Of a stretch of DNA of 64,000 bases, positions 10,215 to 21,413 are shown piece after piece. The notes under the pieces are model-generated. The model made no database searches, was not told the DNA's origin, and saw nothing but the letters and a program-made list of their open reading frames with translations. The first letter of the stretch is position 1, and each line of letters begins with the position of its first letter. Origin of the DNA: Pyrenophora tritici-repentis (taxonomy: Eukaryota; Ascomycota; Dothideomycetes; Pleosporales; Pleosporaceae); the NCBI RefSeq assembly GCF_003171515.1, contig NC_089390.1:8808274-8872273 (forward strand). The letters are read 5' to 3'. The position numbers were made by a program, and so were the translations under genes.

Positions 10215-11983
10215 ATGGCAGTCTCGACTAATGCGCCTGTGTTGACAACCGCTGCAGCAGCATCCAATGAGACTCCCAGCAGCGACAGTGCCAATCCAGT
10301 CAAGGACTCGGAGGTCCAGGATCCCCCAGATGGTGCAGATATCCGTCGTCAAGTGCGTATTTCACCTCCCAATCTCTCGACAAGTACTGCATGCTAATTC
10401 CATCAAGGTGGAGTTCTATTTCTCCGATGAGAACCTTCGCTATGACTTGCACATGCTGCAAAACTGTGGTGGACGTGCCAACAACCCTGTGTCAATCAAC
10501 CGTCTCTGCGGTTTCGGGAAGATGCGACAGTTCAAGCCCAAGAGCAAGGTCCCTATAGCCCTTCGGTTAAGCGCCTTTCTGGAAGTAACCGATGACGGAA
10601 AACAAGTCAAGCGCAGGGTGCCTTTGCAGGGCAAGTGCCTCCTAGATCCTGACTTTGATGACGACCCTGATTTCGCCTACGATGAGCGTGTGCAGAAGAA
10701 ACCCATCCAGAAGCCGGCCCAGTTTCCTGTACCGCCCCTGCCCCAAGAGAAGACAAAGTACCCCAATGGCCTCTCCAAAAACATGCTCAAACCCACCGGA
10801 TTCGAGGAAGGCTTTGTTGAGCTTGCCCTTACACCCAACGAAGCTGAAGTCGAGGAAGAAATGTACAGCCCGGACAAGCACTTCGTTGAGCGTTACGAGA
10901 TTGCTATCCAGCGTTTCAAGCAGAAGCGTCGTATGCACGAAAAGTATGCAGTTGTATTCAACAAGCTGATGCATTTTGGGGGCGTAGAATCTGGCCCTCG
11001 TCTGTATCAGGGACATTCGAGAAAAGAAATGGATGGCATGGGCGCTGAGGAAATTGCACGGGCTCTCGCTGTCCACCACGTACCCTGGGACCGCTCGGAT
11101 GAGAAGCAGTGGGTTGTTGACTTTGTCACTGTTTGTAAGGCTTTCCTGTAAGTCCATCATGGTTTCACCGCATCAGAAGAGCGAATAATCATGGGTGTTC
11201 AATGTCGAGGCAACCAATGCTGACTACAACAGGTCATCGTGGTACCCTACTCATTACAGCTATGGTGTGGAGAGCACCAAGAACGCTTGCCAAGTGCCGC
11301 GCTCGTTCTTCAGATACCTTCGCTACCACAGTGTCTGCCCTGAGTACGATGACCAGCTTGCCGCCGCCCTGAAGATCTGCGACCTCGCCGAGAAAGAGCT
11401 CCCTAAAGTCAATGACATCATCATCGCTATGCCGGGAGACTTCAACAAGTCTGCGAGTGTTGTCTTTGGCGGCGCTCAAGCTGACATTTACCTTGGCAAC
11501 AAGCCTTGGGCTCAGGCATTCAAGGAGGAAGGCGTAGACATCGAAGAAATTGGCATGCGGGACGAAGAGGCAAGGGTCAAGTTCAGGACTGGCATTGCTG
11601 TTCTGGGCTCTGATGAGCAGTTCGATATGCTCGAGGGCGGTAGCCTAAATGTGCTCAGCAAGGTATCTGCATGTCTTGAAGTCACCGCTATCCAACTCCC
11701 GACCGAGGAAACCAAGATCAAATATGATGAGATGAACCGGATGAATAGCAAGCTCATTCTCAAGCCTCTGGGAAAGCTCATTTGTAAGGATTACGAGTTC
11801 TGGCTAGAAGAAGACATTCTGGAGGATTGCTTCATCGGCCTCAAGATAAACGCAGACATTCTCGTACTCCCAGGTCTGACTATCCTCGACGAGGTCAAGG
11901 ACTGTATGTGTAGCTTCTACACTTGGATTCCTAACGAGCTCGGAATGCCCAAGGAAGTACGGTGGAGGGAGGATGCGGTATAA
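10215..11983 (+). CDS. La-motif protein fused to Arb1 (Argonaute siRNA chaperone subunit) domain
   Basis: Three exons, 10215-10352, 10408-11147 and 11233-11983, give 542 residues. After a Ser/Ala-rich N-terminus, residues 44-118 form a La-type winged-helix RNA-binding motif: IRRQVEFYFSDENL, then NPVSINRLCGFGKMR, LSAFLEVTDDG and VKRRVPLQ. From about residue 176 the sequence matches the ascomycete Arb1 family: LKPTGFEEGF, YEIAIQRFKQKRR, FNKLMHFGGVESGP, RYLRYHSVCPEY, MPGDFNKSASVVFGG, YEFWLEEDILEDCFIGLK and CSFYTWIPNELG. In fission yeast Arb1 is a subunit of the ARC complex, which holds Argonaute with duplex siRNA and restrains passenger-strand release. The join between La and Arb1 lies inside exon 2, so it is not a gene-model artefact between exons. 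Intron 1 splits IRRQ from VEFYF; intron 2 has branch TGCTGAC. Family calls are from memory. Confidence 0.88.
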
Positions 11984-12235
11984 GCAGTGGTTTTGGTGAG
12001 AAGGCACATCTTCATAACTTTGTGAGAGATTTACTAGGGAAGTGGCTAGATACATATATGCTTCTCAGTCTGCATCGGAAGTTTCCATATTACAGCAGGG
12101 GTACTATGAAGAGCTGAACAGGAAGCCCAGTGTCCGCCAACTTCCGATTGACTCAAAGGGCAGAAACGATAATAAGGGTCAACTAGTTTTACACATCTCA
12201 AATAATCTGTTCCCTAGTGCTCCTGAAGTGAACTA

Positions 12236-13200
12236 CTACTTTCGAAGCGGCACAAAGAGTGAGACTTGTCCAAGGAAGAAAATCGCGATCGAGGCGACAG
12301 CGACGGCGCTATATGTAACAGCGACCTGATTTACGGGTCAGCATAATGCCAATGTCCCACAATGACAGAAACTCACCTTCGTGTTGTCGTCCCACAAAGA
12401 GGGAGAATCCAAGTGTGACGTCGCAGACCACACGTGTAGGAACATTCCGACAATCATACATATAGTTGCAGAGGTCAAAAACATAACAGGCATTTGCCAA
12501 GTGAAGATTTGGAGTAGACTGGGTGTTCGACGGCCAGTCTTTGAACTATGGCTCCTCTCGCCGTTTGTCTTAGACAGTAGCTTACGGATATTCTCGAGAC
12601 CATCACGGTGCGAGGAGAGCCGATGTAGTCGTACAGTTTGATCGGCTGCCGTAAGGATGCTGAAAAGCGACAGGATTATGCCGCAGTACCACGACGTGCG
12701 TACGGACCATGGCGACTTTTGCCCATTGGGCAAGATGTTCGGCCAGCTACCGGTTGATGTGAGAACTCCAGCAAGCAGTGCAGCCTGGTACATGTTAGTT
12801 AGATTGACGTGTAAATTTGGCTGAGTTTCCCGAGTAGAACATTTGGATCTTCCGTAGGTCGCCTACATGAGTATCACGTGACCGCAAAAGAAGCCTTGGA
12901 ACCGCATTGGATACGTACCACGACACCCACAAAGTTCAATTCACTGAGCTTGTTGTCTCGCCATTTGATGGTAAGTTCGTCTCTATCGTCTTCATCCTCG
13001 GTATTGAGCAAAATCTCGAGAGGGTCATAGGTAGTCTCGTCTGGAGCATAAATGCCTCCACCAAAGAACTGCAGTATGTGTACGAATGTCAACCTATCGC
13101 CATCTCGCTCGTTTCCTATTCTCTGATGTGATGAGCTCCCTAGTAGTGGCGTTCGCGAGCCCGAAGTAGCTCTGTCTTCCACGTCGTTATCATACGTCAT
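12236..13200 (-). CDS. Multi-pass membrane protein of unknown function
   Basis: Three exons, 13200-12919, 12784-12377 and 12325-12236, give 259 residues with all junctions in phase 0. Residues 1-90 are hydrophilic and acidic (NTEDEDDRDE). Four hydrophobic segments follow: FVGVVAALLAGVL, WYCGIILSLFSIL, PVMFLTSATICMIVGMFL and AVAVASIAIFFLG; between the second and third lies a basic loop. Exon 3 was found by extending past an in-frame stop in the intron; it supplies the fourth segment and the ending LFVPLRK. The ATG at 13200 is used because the frame upstream opens with TTG. I do not recognise the family. The gene is divergent from the alpha-glucosidase. Confidence 0.8.
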
Positions 13201-13730
13201 GGCTCGCAAGACCTTCTGGCGTGGCGCTTGATCGCAATCCGGTGGTAGTTCGTTCAGATACTAGACTGAGATATAGAGTAATAAAGAGCTTAGGAAGCTT
13301 GAAGGATGCACGGGATCGTTGCAGTTTGTGTATGATGTTTAGCACCCCTCATCTGGAGGATTGAAGTAGGCAGGAGGTCTCGTGCGGCCACCAATGACGC
13401 ACGTCGGCGCGTGATCCTTGCCAACCAGCGCGATCACCACTAAGCTTACCACATTACACCACGCTACTGTCGAAACAGATTTTAGATATGAGTCGAGACA
13501 CAGGAGATGCAGCATGTTGGGGATGTTGGTGTTCACCAGTGCCTGGCCTATTGCCGGGTAGCAGTTGCCGCCCCCGCCCCCACCCCACGCGTTGAGATGC
13601 ACCGTTTTTGTGGAGCTGTTGCATATTCACAGAGGCCAGTGACGTTTATGATTCCAGAGGACAGCTATCAAGCCTACCAGACCACAGTTTTACGATCACT
13701 GATCAACTATATTCAACGAACACAATCACA
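13201..13730. promoter_or_regulatory. Divergent promoter region before alpha-glucosidase
   Basis: These 530 bases separate the membrane-protein and alpha-glucosidase starts. A G/C tract at 13568-13588 reads on the minus strand as overlapping GTGGGG and GCGGGG, which fit the CreA/Mig1 consensus SYGGRG. Carbon-catabolite repression would suit a maltase-type gene, but the tract may be chance. Confidence 0.4.
13568..13588 (-). promoter_or_regulatory. Possible CreA/Mig1 site cluster upstream of alpha-glucosidase
   Basis: A 21-base G/C tract that on the minus strand contains GTGGGG and GCGGGG, both fitting SYGGRG. It lies about 145 bases upstream of the alpha-glucosidase ATG. Binding is inferred from the consensus only. 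Confidence 0.35.
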
Positions 13731-15643
13731 ATGTCCGTTAATCCACAAAAGAAAGACCTGTACGTAGGAACCGATTTGCATCGGTGGTGGAAGGAGGCAG
13801 TGGTATATCAGGTATCTATAGTAATGCCTCGAGTTCTACATCCCCTAACACAACTAGATTTACCCAGCCTCTTTTCTCGACAGCAATGGCGATGGATGGG
13901 GTGACGTTCCAGGCATCACGCAGAAACTCGATTACCTCAAGAGCCTCGGCATAGACGTGATATGGATATCACCAATCTACAAGAGTCCACAAGCAGACAT
14001 GGGCTACGATATAGCCGACTACGAAGACATCGACCCCAGCTACGGAACTTTGGCTGATGTCGACAACATGATCACAGAGATCAAGAAACGCGGGATGAAG
14101 CTCGTCATGGATCTTGTAGTCAACCATACGTCGGAAGAGCATGAATGGTTCCTGAATTCTCGGTCATCAAAGGAGTCATCGAAACGCGACTGGTATATCT
14201 GGAAGCCCGCAAAGTACGATGCTGATGGCAATCGCCAACCGCCAAACAACTGGGCTCAGATTCTGGGTGAAGCCAATTCAGCATGGACGTGGGATGAGAG
14301 GACACAAGAGTATTACTTATCGTTATTTACTCCGGAACAACCAGATTTGAACTGGGAAAATCATGATGTCCGCGAAGCTGTGAAGAATGTTCTCCGGTTT
14401 TGGCTCGATCGTGGAGCCTCTGGGTTCCGCATGGATGTCATCAACCTGATCTCGAAGGTCCAGACATTCCCTGACGCGCCTGTCACCGTCAAAGGCAACA
14501 AGTACCAACGAGGCGACAAGTACTTCGCCAACGGCCCGCGATTGCACGAGTGGCTTCAGGAACTCCGTCGGGACGTATTATCGAAATACGACACCCTCAC
14601 GGTCGGCGAGATGCCCTTCGTCCGTGACGACGACGAGGTCATCAAAGTCGTTGGTTCCAATCGTGGAGAGCTAAATATGATATTTGTGTTTGACCTGGTC
14701 GACATCGACAACATACCCGGAGACTTCAAATATACTCTGTATCCCTGGGACGGCCGTGACTTCAAGAAGATAATCAACAAATTCCAGCGCTTGATGCTCG
14801 ACCGCGACGGTTGGAACTCACTTTACGTGGAGAACCACGACCAACCAAGGAGTATAAGCCGGTTTACAGATGATAGTGACGAGTGGCGTGAATGTGGCGC
14901 AAAGCTCCTTTGCCTGATGCAAACCACACTCGCTGGAACGCTATATGTGTACCAAGGGGAGGAAATCGGTATGCGCAATGTGCCTAAAGAGTGGAAGCCG
15001 GAAGAGTACAAAGATATTGAAAGCATCAATTTCTTCAAGAAGTAAGTTTCACCTCCCCCCCACCGAGATTCACTGTACTAAGTACATCTGCAGATACCGC
15101 GACCTCTACCCCAACGATGCCGAGAAACAAGCCCTAGCCGCTGAAATAATGCAGCGCAAAGCCCGCGACAGCGCCCGCACACCCATGCAATGGAACACCT
15201 CCGCACAAGCTGGTTTCACCACGGGCAAGCCTTGGATGCGCGTCAACGACGACTATCCTACAATCAACACTGAGGTCCAGATTTCCAACCCCACACCCTC
15301 ACCCGGTATGCTTTCCGTTCATGCGTTCTGGAAGCGTGCGCTGGAGTGCCGGAAGGAGAACAAGGATGTTTTCGTGTATGGGGACTTTGAGATGCTGGAC
15401 ATGGATGATAGTCAGGTGGTTGCGTATAGGCGGTGGAGTGAGAAGAATGCGTTTATTACCGTGTTCAATCTGAGTGGGGAGAAGGCTGTATGGGGGAAGA
15501 TGGGGGCTCTAAAGGTAAAGAAGTGGGTCGCAGGTAATTATGATGAGAGGGAGTTGGAGGGAAGAGCGAAGAGCGGAGAAATGGAATTGAGGCCTTGGGA
15601 GGCTGTCTTGGGTATGCTGGAGTATGATACAATGGTGGCGTGA
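13731..15643 (+). CDS. Alpha-glucosidase (maltase), GH13
   Basis: Intracellular-type GH13 enzyme that hydrolyses terminal alpha-glucosidic bonds of maltose, isomaltose or sucrose-like sugars. Three exons, 13731-13811, 13858-15041 and 15094-15643, give 604 residues. The order matches yeast-type maltases: WWKEAVVYQIYPASF, GDVPGITQKLDYL, DLVVNHTSEEHEWF, GFRMDVINLI with the nucleophile Asp, VGEMPFV with the acid/base Glu and VENHDQPRSISR with the transition-state Asp. RDSARTPMQWN follows the second intron. There is no signal peptide, so it acts inside the cell and would need an imported disaccharide; no transporter gene is adjacent. Intron 1 is 46 nt and intron 2 is 52 nt. The substrate among related alpha-glucosides cannot be decided. 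Confidence 0.95.
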
Positions 15644-15883
15644 AGAGTCGAAGATATCTTGTAAACGTCGGTAACAGGAGAATACCGTATTCCCACATTC
15701 TCTCACGGCATTGTAGAATAAATTCAGAGAGATAGATGTTTGTGTGAGAAGAGAGATTTCTATATGTATGCCCCAGTTAGCCTCCGACTAGCTCCATCGC
15801 TATACATGTTCACATCCTATCACTTTCTTTGCGCCCAGACTAATTATGAAGAACCTTTTAGTGTCCTAAACCAAACCAGCCTC

Positions 15884-16298
15884 TCATTTCGGGTCCAAAT
15901 CGTCGAACCCGCAAAGCTCGTCAAGTAAACCGCAACTCCGGTAATCGGTGAGCCCTACTCGCAGCCTTCGCTTTCCGAAAGGGTCAACTAGTCATGGTTA
16001 GCTAACAACAAAGAGGTGGGGTTTTTTTTTTCGTAGCTACGAAATACGTACTCTACTTACCCTGGATGATTGCACGTATGAGATTTGTTTGAATTTCCAT
16101 CTGGGTATTTATCATGTTGATCTCGGTCTCCATCAGCTTGACCTTGGTCTCAAGCAAGGACATTCGGCCCTTCAACTCGGCGAAAGCGCCGTAGTGTTGG
16201 ATCATGTTCGCTGTAACCAGAATGGCGGTGACTGTGGCGTACGCCAGGAAGGCTTGCATGACGTCGTTCTTCTTGATGGCTGCAATGACTTTTGACAT
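15884..16298 (-). CDS. Small membrane-anchored coiled-coil protein
   Basis: Two exons, 16298-16061 and 15987-15884, give 113 residues. The intron has donor GTAAGT and ends CTAACCATGACTAG. After MSKVIAAIKKNDV comes one hydrophobic segment (AFLAYATVTAILVTANMI, residues 15-32). A heptad-like helix follows (LKGRMSLLETKVKLMETEINM), then a charged tail ending in DDLDPK. The layout suggests a short single-pass protein that oligomerises through the helix; mitochondrial or ER location is possible but not shown. The start is ATG at 16298, since the longer frame upstream opens with TTG. The second exon is supported only by splice signals and total length, so the tail is less certain. I do not recognise the family. 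Confidence 0.65.
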
Positions 16299-16680
16299 GC
16301 TGGGAGACTGCGGTTGGGTGGTATGGTAGGGTACTTTGAGTGATGGGAGTAGTACGAGGGTTGGTGTGAGCTGGGGGTGGCTGCTAGAATTGCAGAATGG
16401 TGGAAGGTGGGAGGCAGAAGGTGGCAAGAAGGAGGGTCACGATAGAGGTTTGGTTGCAAGCCAACCGCAGTGACGCCGGGACCAGCCTCTTGACTGTGAC
16501 TTGAAAATAACTGCCGCTGACTATTGCTCTTCTTATTAAAAGCGGTCCATAGCTTGTCATCTGTGAAACCGTGGGGTTGAGGACTTTTTGTAATACAGTA
16601 CTCGGCCATGTGCTGTTTGAGGGAGAAGCCGGGCCCATGGACAGCACTGATACATATTAGTAACAACATACATTAGCTAC
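16299..16680. other. Intergenic, no gene seen
   Basis: This lies between the small coiled-coil gene start and the acyltransferase stop, both minus strand. Two overlapping frames on the minus strand lack an ATG-supported product and look like chance. Confidence 0.6.
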
Positions 16681-19212
16681 TCAAAGCTTCGCCATATTCC
16701 CCTTCTTGCGCATACTCCTTGCCTTACCCTCCACAGCCCCAACCTCACTCTTATCCAACACACTAGCATCAAAAACGGCATCCGCCCAAAGGCCCTCACC
16801 CACTGTATCCACCAACCCCAACACCCTCGTCTGCACCGTCGCGCCATCCCTCCTATTCTTGCCCTCGCGCCGACTCGCACTAATCCTTTCTGCAAACCGC
16901 CACAACGCGCCATCGGCCACGATACCTTTGGGGCCCCTCTGCGGCACCCACTCATCCGCCAAGCGTATGGTAGCAGGGGTCTTATCCTTGGATTTGGTAA
17001 CGAGCACCATGCCTTCTTGCTGGAAGCGCGTGTAAGCGTTCTTAAGCGTTTCCTTGTTTACGGCTTCGAAGTAGGAAAGGTCGCCTTGGTGGTAGAGGGT
17101 TTTGCCTAGGAGTTGTGCGCGGTCTTGGACTTTTTTGAGGTCGAGCCAGGATGGTGATGGAGGTGCTGGCGCCGATGGTGTTTCCGTGGTTGATTGTTGT
17201 GATGATAGAGGTGGCGTAAGCATCATCAGACTGATAGCACCCAGCCACGCGGCCTCGATGAATGGCCAGATTAGGAAGCAGTAGAAGTCGTAGTTTTCTC
17301 GCCCCTGGGTGCGCTCGGCAGAGGAGAGCTGGATGTAATCAACGACTTCGTCATCGGCTTCAGTGGTCGACCGTGTGATTTCGATGACGCCGTCTTTCTC
17401 GAGACCGGCGAGTGTTTTTGCGAGGTTGCTGTCAAGGCCCTCTGTTGGGAAGATAAACTCGCCACGGAAGAGCTGTGAGAGGAAGTGAACTTGGGCGCGC
17501 AGGTCGCCGTACGACATGCGTTGATACTCTGGTCCACCGCCCTGCTTCACGTGCGTATACAGTGATGCGCTGACAAGGCTTTGTTCGATGAAGAGATGGA
17601 TGGTCATGTTTCGGTAGAAGGATAGTTGGAAGCGGTCGACGGCGTAAAATGTGTCTTCTGGGAGGCCTGGGACGAGTCCAACAAGCCCGGGTCCTAGCAC
17701 CTCGAGCGCCCGGTCGACAACTACGCTGCTAGGTAAATTGCCGAAATGTGCAACACGTCCACCTTGTGCGCGCACGCGGTCGCTGAGCCACTCTACACGG
17801 CGGATGAGTTCGGTTTTGCCTACACCACGGCCGCGGAGAGTGAGGAGGACGGTGCCGACGAGGGCAGTGGGCATTACGACCGAGACGTCGTTGATATCGG
17901 ACAAGACTTTGTAGCCTAGTGTTCGGAGGAGGCGTAGTCGATCTTCCTGTGTGTTGATTTGCTGGGGCAGCTTGCTGAAGCGTTCGCGTTGTTGGGTGAT
18001 GAACGTCTTTAGAGACCATGGCTCATGGAAACGAACGTCTACGCGGCCAAGTTTCAAGGAGAGAACTGAGGAGGCGGAAAGAAAGTCCATGAGATTTTCC
18101 TTTGGTTTCGGTTGGCCTAGGAGTTCACTAATGTAGGAGCTGTCGCATCTTAGCCTTGAAGCGTCCGAGTATACTCGGGATGTAGGGACTCCTTACTCAA
18201 CCTCGATAACTTTATCATATTGTGTTGATACTGGGCAGATAATGGCGTCTTCCACCCGCCCGCTCGCCACGCTATCCAACATGTAACTCAGGATTCCAAA
18301 TTTCGGCGGCAGGAGCTTGCCCGTCCGACTTCTTCCGCCTTCAACAAAACACTCAAGGTTGTAACCGCACTGCATTAAAGTATCGATATATGCCTGCACC
18401 AGCGTAATGTAGAGCTGATCGTCTCCAAAACTCCTCCGTATCCACATGGCGCCGGCATGCTGGAGAAAAGAACCGACGACGGGAAAGTTGAGATTATCGC
18501 CTGCTACGACAGTTGGGAGCGAGATTCCCAGTCGGTAGCAGATTATTTGGAGGGATACGTAATCAACGTGCGAGCGGTGGCACGGGAGGAAGATGATGGA
18601 CTGTTTGTTTTTGGCGGCTTTCTCAGCTACAGCGCGCAAGCGCAAGACTTCTTCGCTCGATACGTGGACGCCCTGGTGGTAAGCTCTTGTCAGAAGCTGT
18701 GTGGCAAAGTAATATGCGCCTCTTATAAAACCTTTGCTTTCCATCTTGCAGATCATGGAATCGGTCCATCCCTCGCTGACTTGCATGAGCGACTCCTCGA
18801 TCTGCACCCTCCTCTTCTCTCTCTTATCATGCTCATCGAGCAATCCCTCATTTGCCTCAACCTCGACTCTCTTCTCAGCCAGCTCTCGCACCTTTGCCAG
18901 AAGCATCGGACTACTCAGCACTCGCCCCTTCATATCCTCGCTGAAGCCAGAGTAGAACTCTGGCTGTCCGATGTGGTTATCGAAAGACCGCCATCCTGTG
19001 CCAGAAAAATGCAGGGAAACTTCGCGTAAGAAGTCGAGCGGCGAGGAGCGGAAGCGCGCGAAGCTGTGTATGAGGCCTCGGTCAGGCGACTCGTTGTAGC
19101 CGGCTGCGTGGAGGTAGACGTTGTCATCGGCGGTTATGCTGAGGTCGGGGGCTTGCTCCGACGTGGGAGAGGACGGATTGGAGGATTTGCTGTTATCGCC
19201 AGAGGACGCCAT
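16681..19212 (-). CDS. Peroxisomal glycerol-3-phosphate/DHAP acyltransferase-like protein
   Basis: PlsB/GNPAT-family acyltransferase that would esterify the sn-1 position of glycerol-3-phosphate or dihydroxyacetone phosphate. Two exons, 19212-18197 and 18139-16681, give 824 residues. The acyl-transfer motif H-x4-D appears as CHRSHVDY near residue 207 and the substrate-binding block as FVEGGRSRTGK near residue 290; GILSYMLDSVASG and ICPVSTQYDKVIE follow. The extreme C-terminus is AKL, a type 1 peroxisomal targeting signal, which fits DHAP acyltransferase of the ether-lipid/peroxisomal branch. A short hydrophobic segment (PFIEAAWLGAISLMML) may anchor it. Length exceeds animal GNPAT (about 680). 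Start is ATG at 19212; an upstream extension opens with TTG. Confidence 0.9.
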
Positions 19213-19795
19213 TGCGCTTGAGATGCAAGTAATTGAAGCGGCCAACCAAGGGATGTCTCCTTTAGGGAAAGGTGCGTGGGATGCGCATCAACCGGACGCG
19301 CTTGTGGGATCAGGGACAAGTTCGGGATGATGAGCATTCACTATGTACAGCCTTTCCTTGTGGATCATTGGGAGACTAGCGTCGTGGCATGGTGAAGTGT
19401 GTCCACTTGTTGGAGATGATGCCTGCGCGATGGATGCGCGAATGTCGAGCTTGAGACGGACCCACTTCCCCGGCTCAACGTGCCTCGGCTTGTGGGGAAG
19501 CCACGCCGGCGCAGCTTCATCTCCGATTCGTTCTCATCATTTGCGACCCACGAGCTCATCGCCACTGTGCATTGCCTCATGGGCTGTCAGTGTACATCCC
19601 TGGAGCTACATGTATCCGTAGAAACGCTGAGAGATTCACATAGAAAAGAGCGTAGTGAGTGCTACATTGGTAGCAACGCTCCTGAAGAAGCATGTCTATG
19701 TAATAATACAATGGTGAGCCATGCCGTTGTTCACCGTGTCGAGAGAGACGCGAAGCCTCCCGATTCCCACTCAATCACTGCGATATAGACACCAA
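19213..19795. other. Intergenic, no gene seen
   Basis: This is the promoter side of the acyltransferase and the 3' side of ASA1. Short frames on both strands show no recognisable product. Confidence 0.6.
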
Positions 19796-21413
19796 TCAGT
19801 ACATCTCCCACAGACTGATCTTCCCATCTTTAGCTCCCGCAGCAACCCAATGCTTCAGCTTCACTTGTGTTTCTCGCGGTTCCGCCTGTCCTCCAAACAC
19901 TCTGACATAGTCTTGTTTTCTAAAATCTTCCTCTGTCAAGATCTGGGAAAAGGCCACTGCGTAGACACCTTGCTTATGCCATTTCAATACTGCCACCTCC
20001 TTGAGTGTTTTGCTGCTGTAGATTCGAATACGGGCATCCCAACCACCGGTGACAATGAGTCGGCCATCTGAGCGCACACGGAGAGATTGCTGACCGGCAT
20101 GTTTGGTATTGACTATTTTGTACGGCGCTTGTACGGTTATTGGCTGGCATGGCATAGTACTTTTGGCTCGGGATTGCTGGTCGGACGAGAGCATGGAGGA
20201 TAGCCCACTTGGCTTAGAGTCCTCTTTTCTTGCTTTGTTAATAGAATGCTTTGCAAAATGGGCAGACAAGTCCTCTTCGTGTGTTTCGTATTGCATCCCT
20301 GTGTCTTGCGATGCAGTCGACAGGGAGGAATTTACGGCATCTTGCTCACTCAAGAAAGATGGCAGCGCTTGGGGGATAAGTGGCGGATCGCTACCGGTAT
20401 TTTGTCGAGAATCTAACGAATCCTGCCCTTTGCTGATTTTGGGTAGCATTGGTACAAGATGCTTGGCTATCACTGCATCTGCTGAAGATGTGAAATAGGA
20501 GCTGCCGTCTGACGAGGCGTCTAGTGACAGGATAGGCTGGCTGTGGGGCTGGCTGAGATATACGAGCTCGGCACTCTCTATACCAGGGCCAGTACAATTT
20601 CCTGGAAGTCTGAAAACGGCTGTGACGCCACCTTCGTACCCGGCGAGAAGTAGAATATCCTGTGAATGTGAATGGCGGACGAGCTTTACAGCCATGGCCA
20701 TTCCTGTTCCTGTCAGCATTATTCCTTGGATATACACAAGCATTTGAAGACATACCTGTGGCTGTAACTTGCACTCGAGGAATGAGGATCTTGAGCCGCT
20801 CGTCAGGGAATTGATATACTTCTATCGTTGTGTCGTCTCTGCCTGGGACGGCTACTAGGATCCCGTCATCTCGCGCTGCAAGATGTGCACTGGGGTGTTG
20901 GTAGCATACGGAGAAGGCACAGAAGTTCAAAGTGTTGACAGGAAAGGCATGTAATAGCCATGGCTTCGTTCTGCCGTCCTGATGTTGTAGATCCGAGGGC
21001 AAGGGTACACGCTCAGTAAGTCCAGATGGCCCCGGATGTAGTTGCCATATTCTCAGAGTGTTATCCCGGCCGTGACTATGTACCAGGTGGTTAAGTCAAC
21101 AGGATTGGCTCGACTGACGAAAACAAGCAAGGTGGCTAGAGCCAAATACTGAACCAGTATCGAAGACTTACGTTATCATCCTCCCGTGACCCCATTGAGC
21201 CACGCCTAGAATGGGGCCATCATGGGCTTTCCACGCCTCGAGTGCTCGCGAGGTACTGAGGTCCCAGTATACAACATAGCCGTCTGCATCACCCGTCAAT
21301 AAGCAGCTGTTCTGGCGCACGAATTGAACGCAGTGTATCTGTGAGGCATGGCCACGCAGAATGCAAGTAGGCAAGGCCGGTGGCCGAGTGGCAGACTGTT
21401 GCTCGACGGCCAT
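19796..21413 (-). CDS. ASA1: ASTRA-associated protein 1, WD40 repeat protein
   Basis: WD40 protein of the ASTRA complex (with Tra1, Rvb1/2 and the Tel2-Tti1-Tti2 group in yeast), which supports assembly of PIKK kinases and chromatin complexes. Three exons, 21413-21172, 21075-20756 and 20703-19796, give 489 residues. Repeats begin at LRGHASQIHCVQFV, with GDADGYVVYWDLST and HGRDNTLRIWQL. After a variable Ser-rich middle loop come RSDGRLIVTGGWDARIRIY and the terminal GAKDGKISLWEMY, a signature ending of the Asa1 family. The first intron falls inside THGRDNT, and its removal restores a WD repeat. No signal peptide is present. Confidence 0.93.

Noticed and set aside
10267..11151. Treating the La and Arb1 parts as two neighbouring genes
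   Set aside because: They lie in one 740-base exon with no stop, no intergenic sequence and continuous codon phase.
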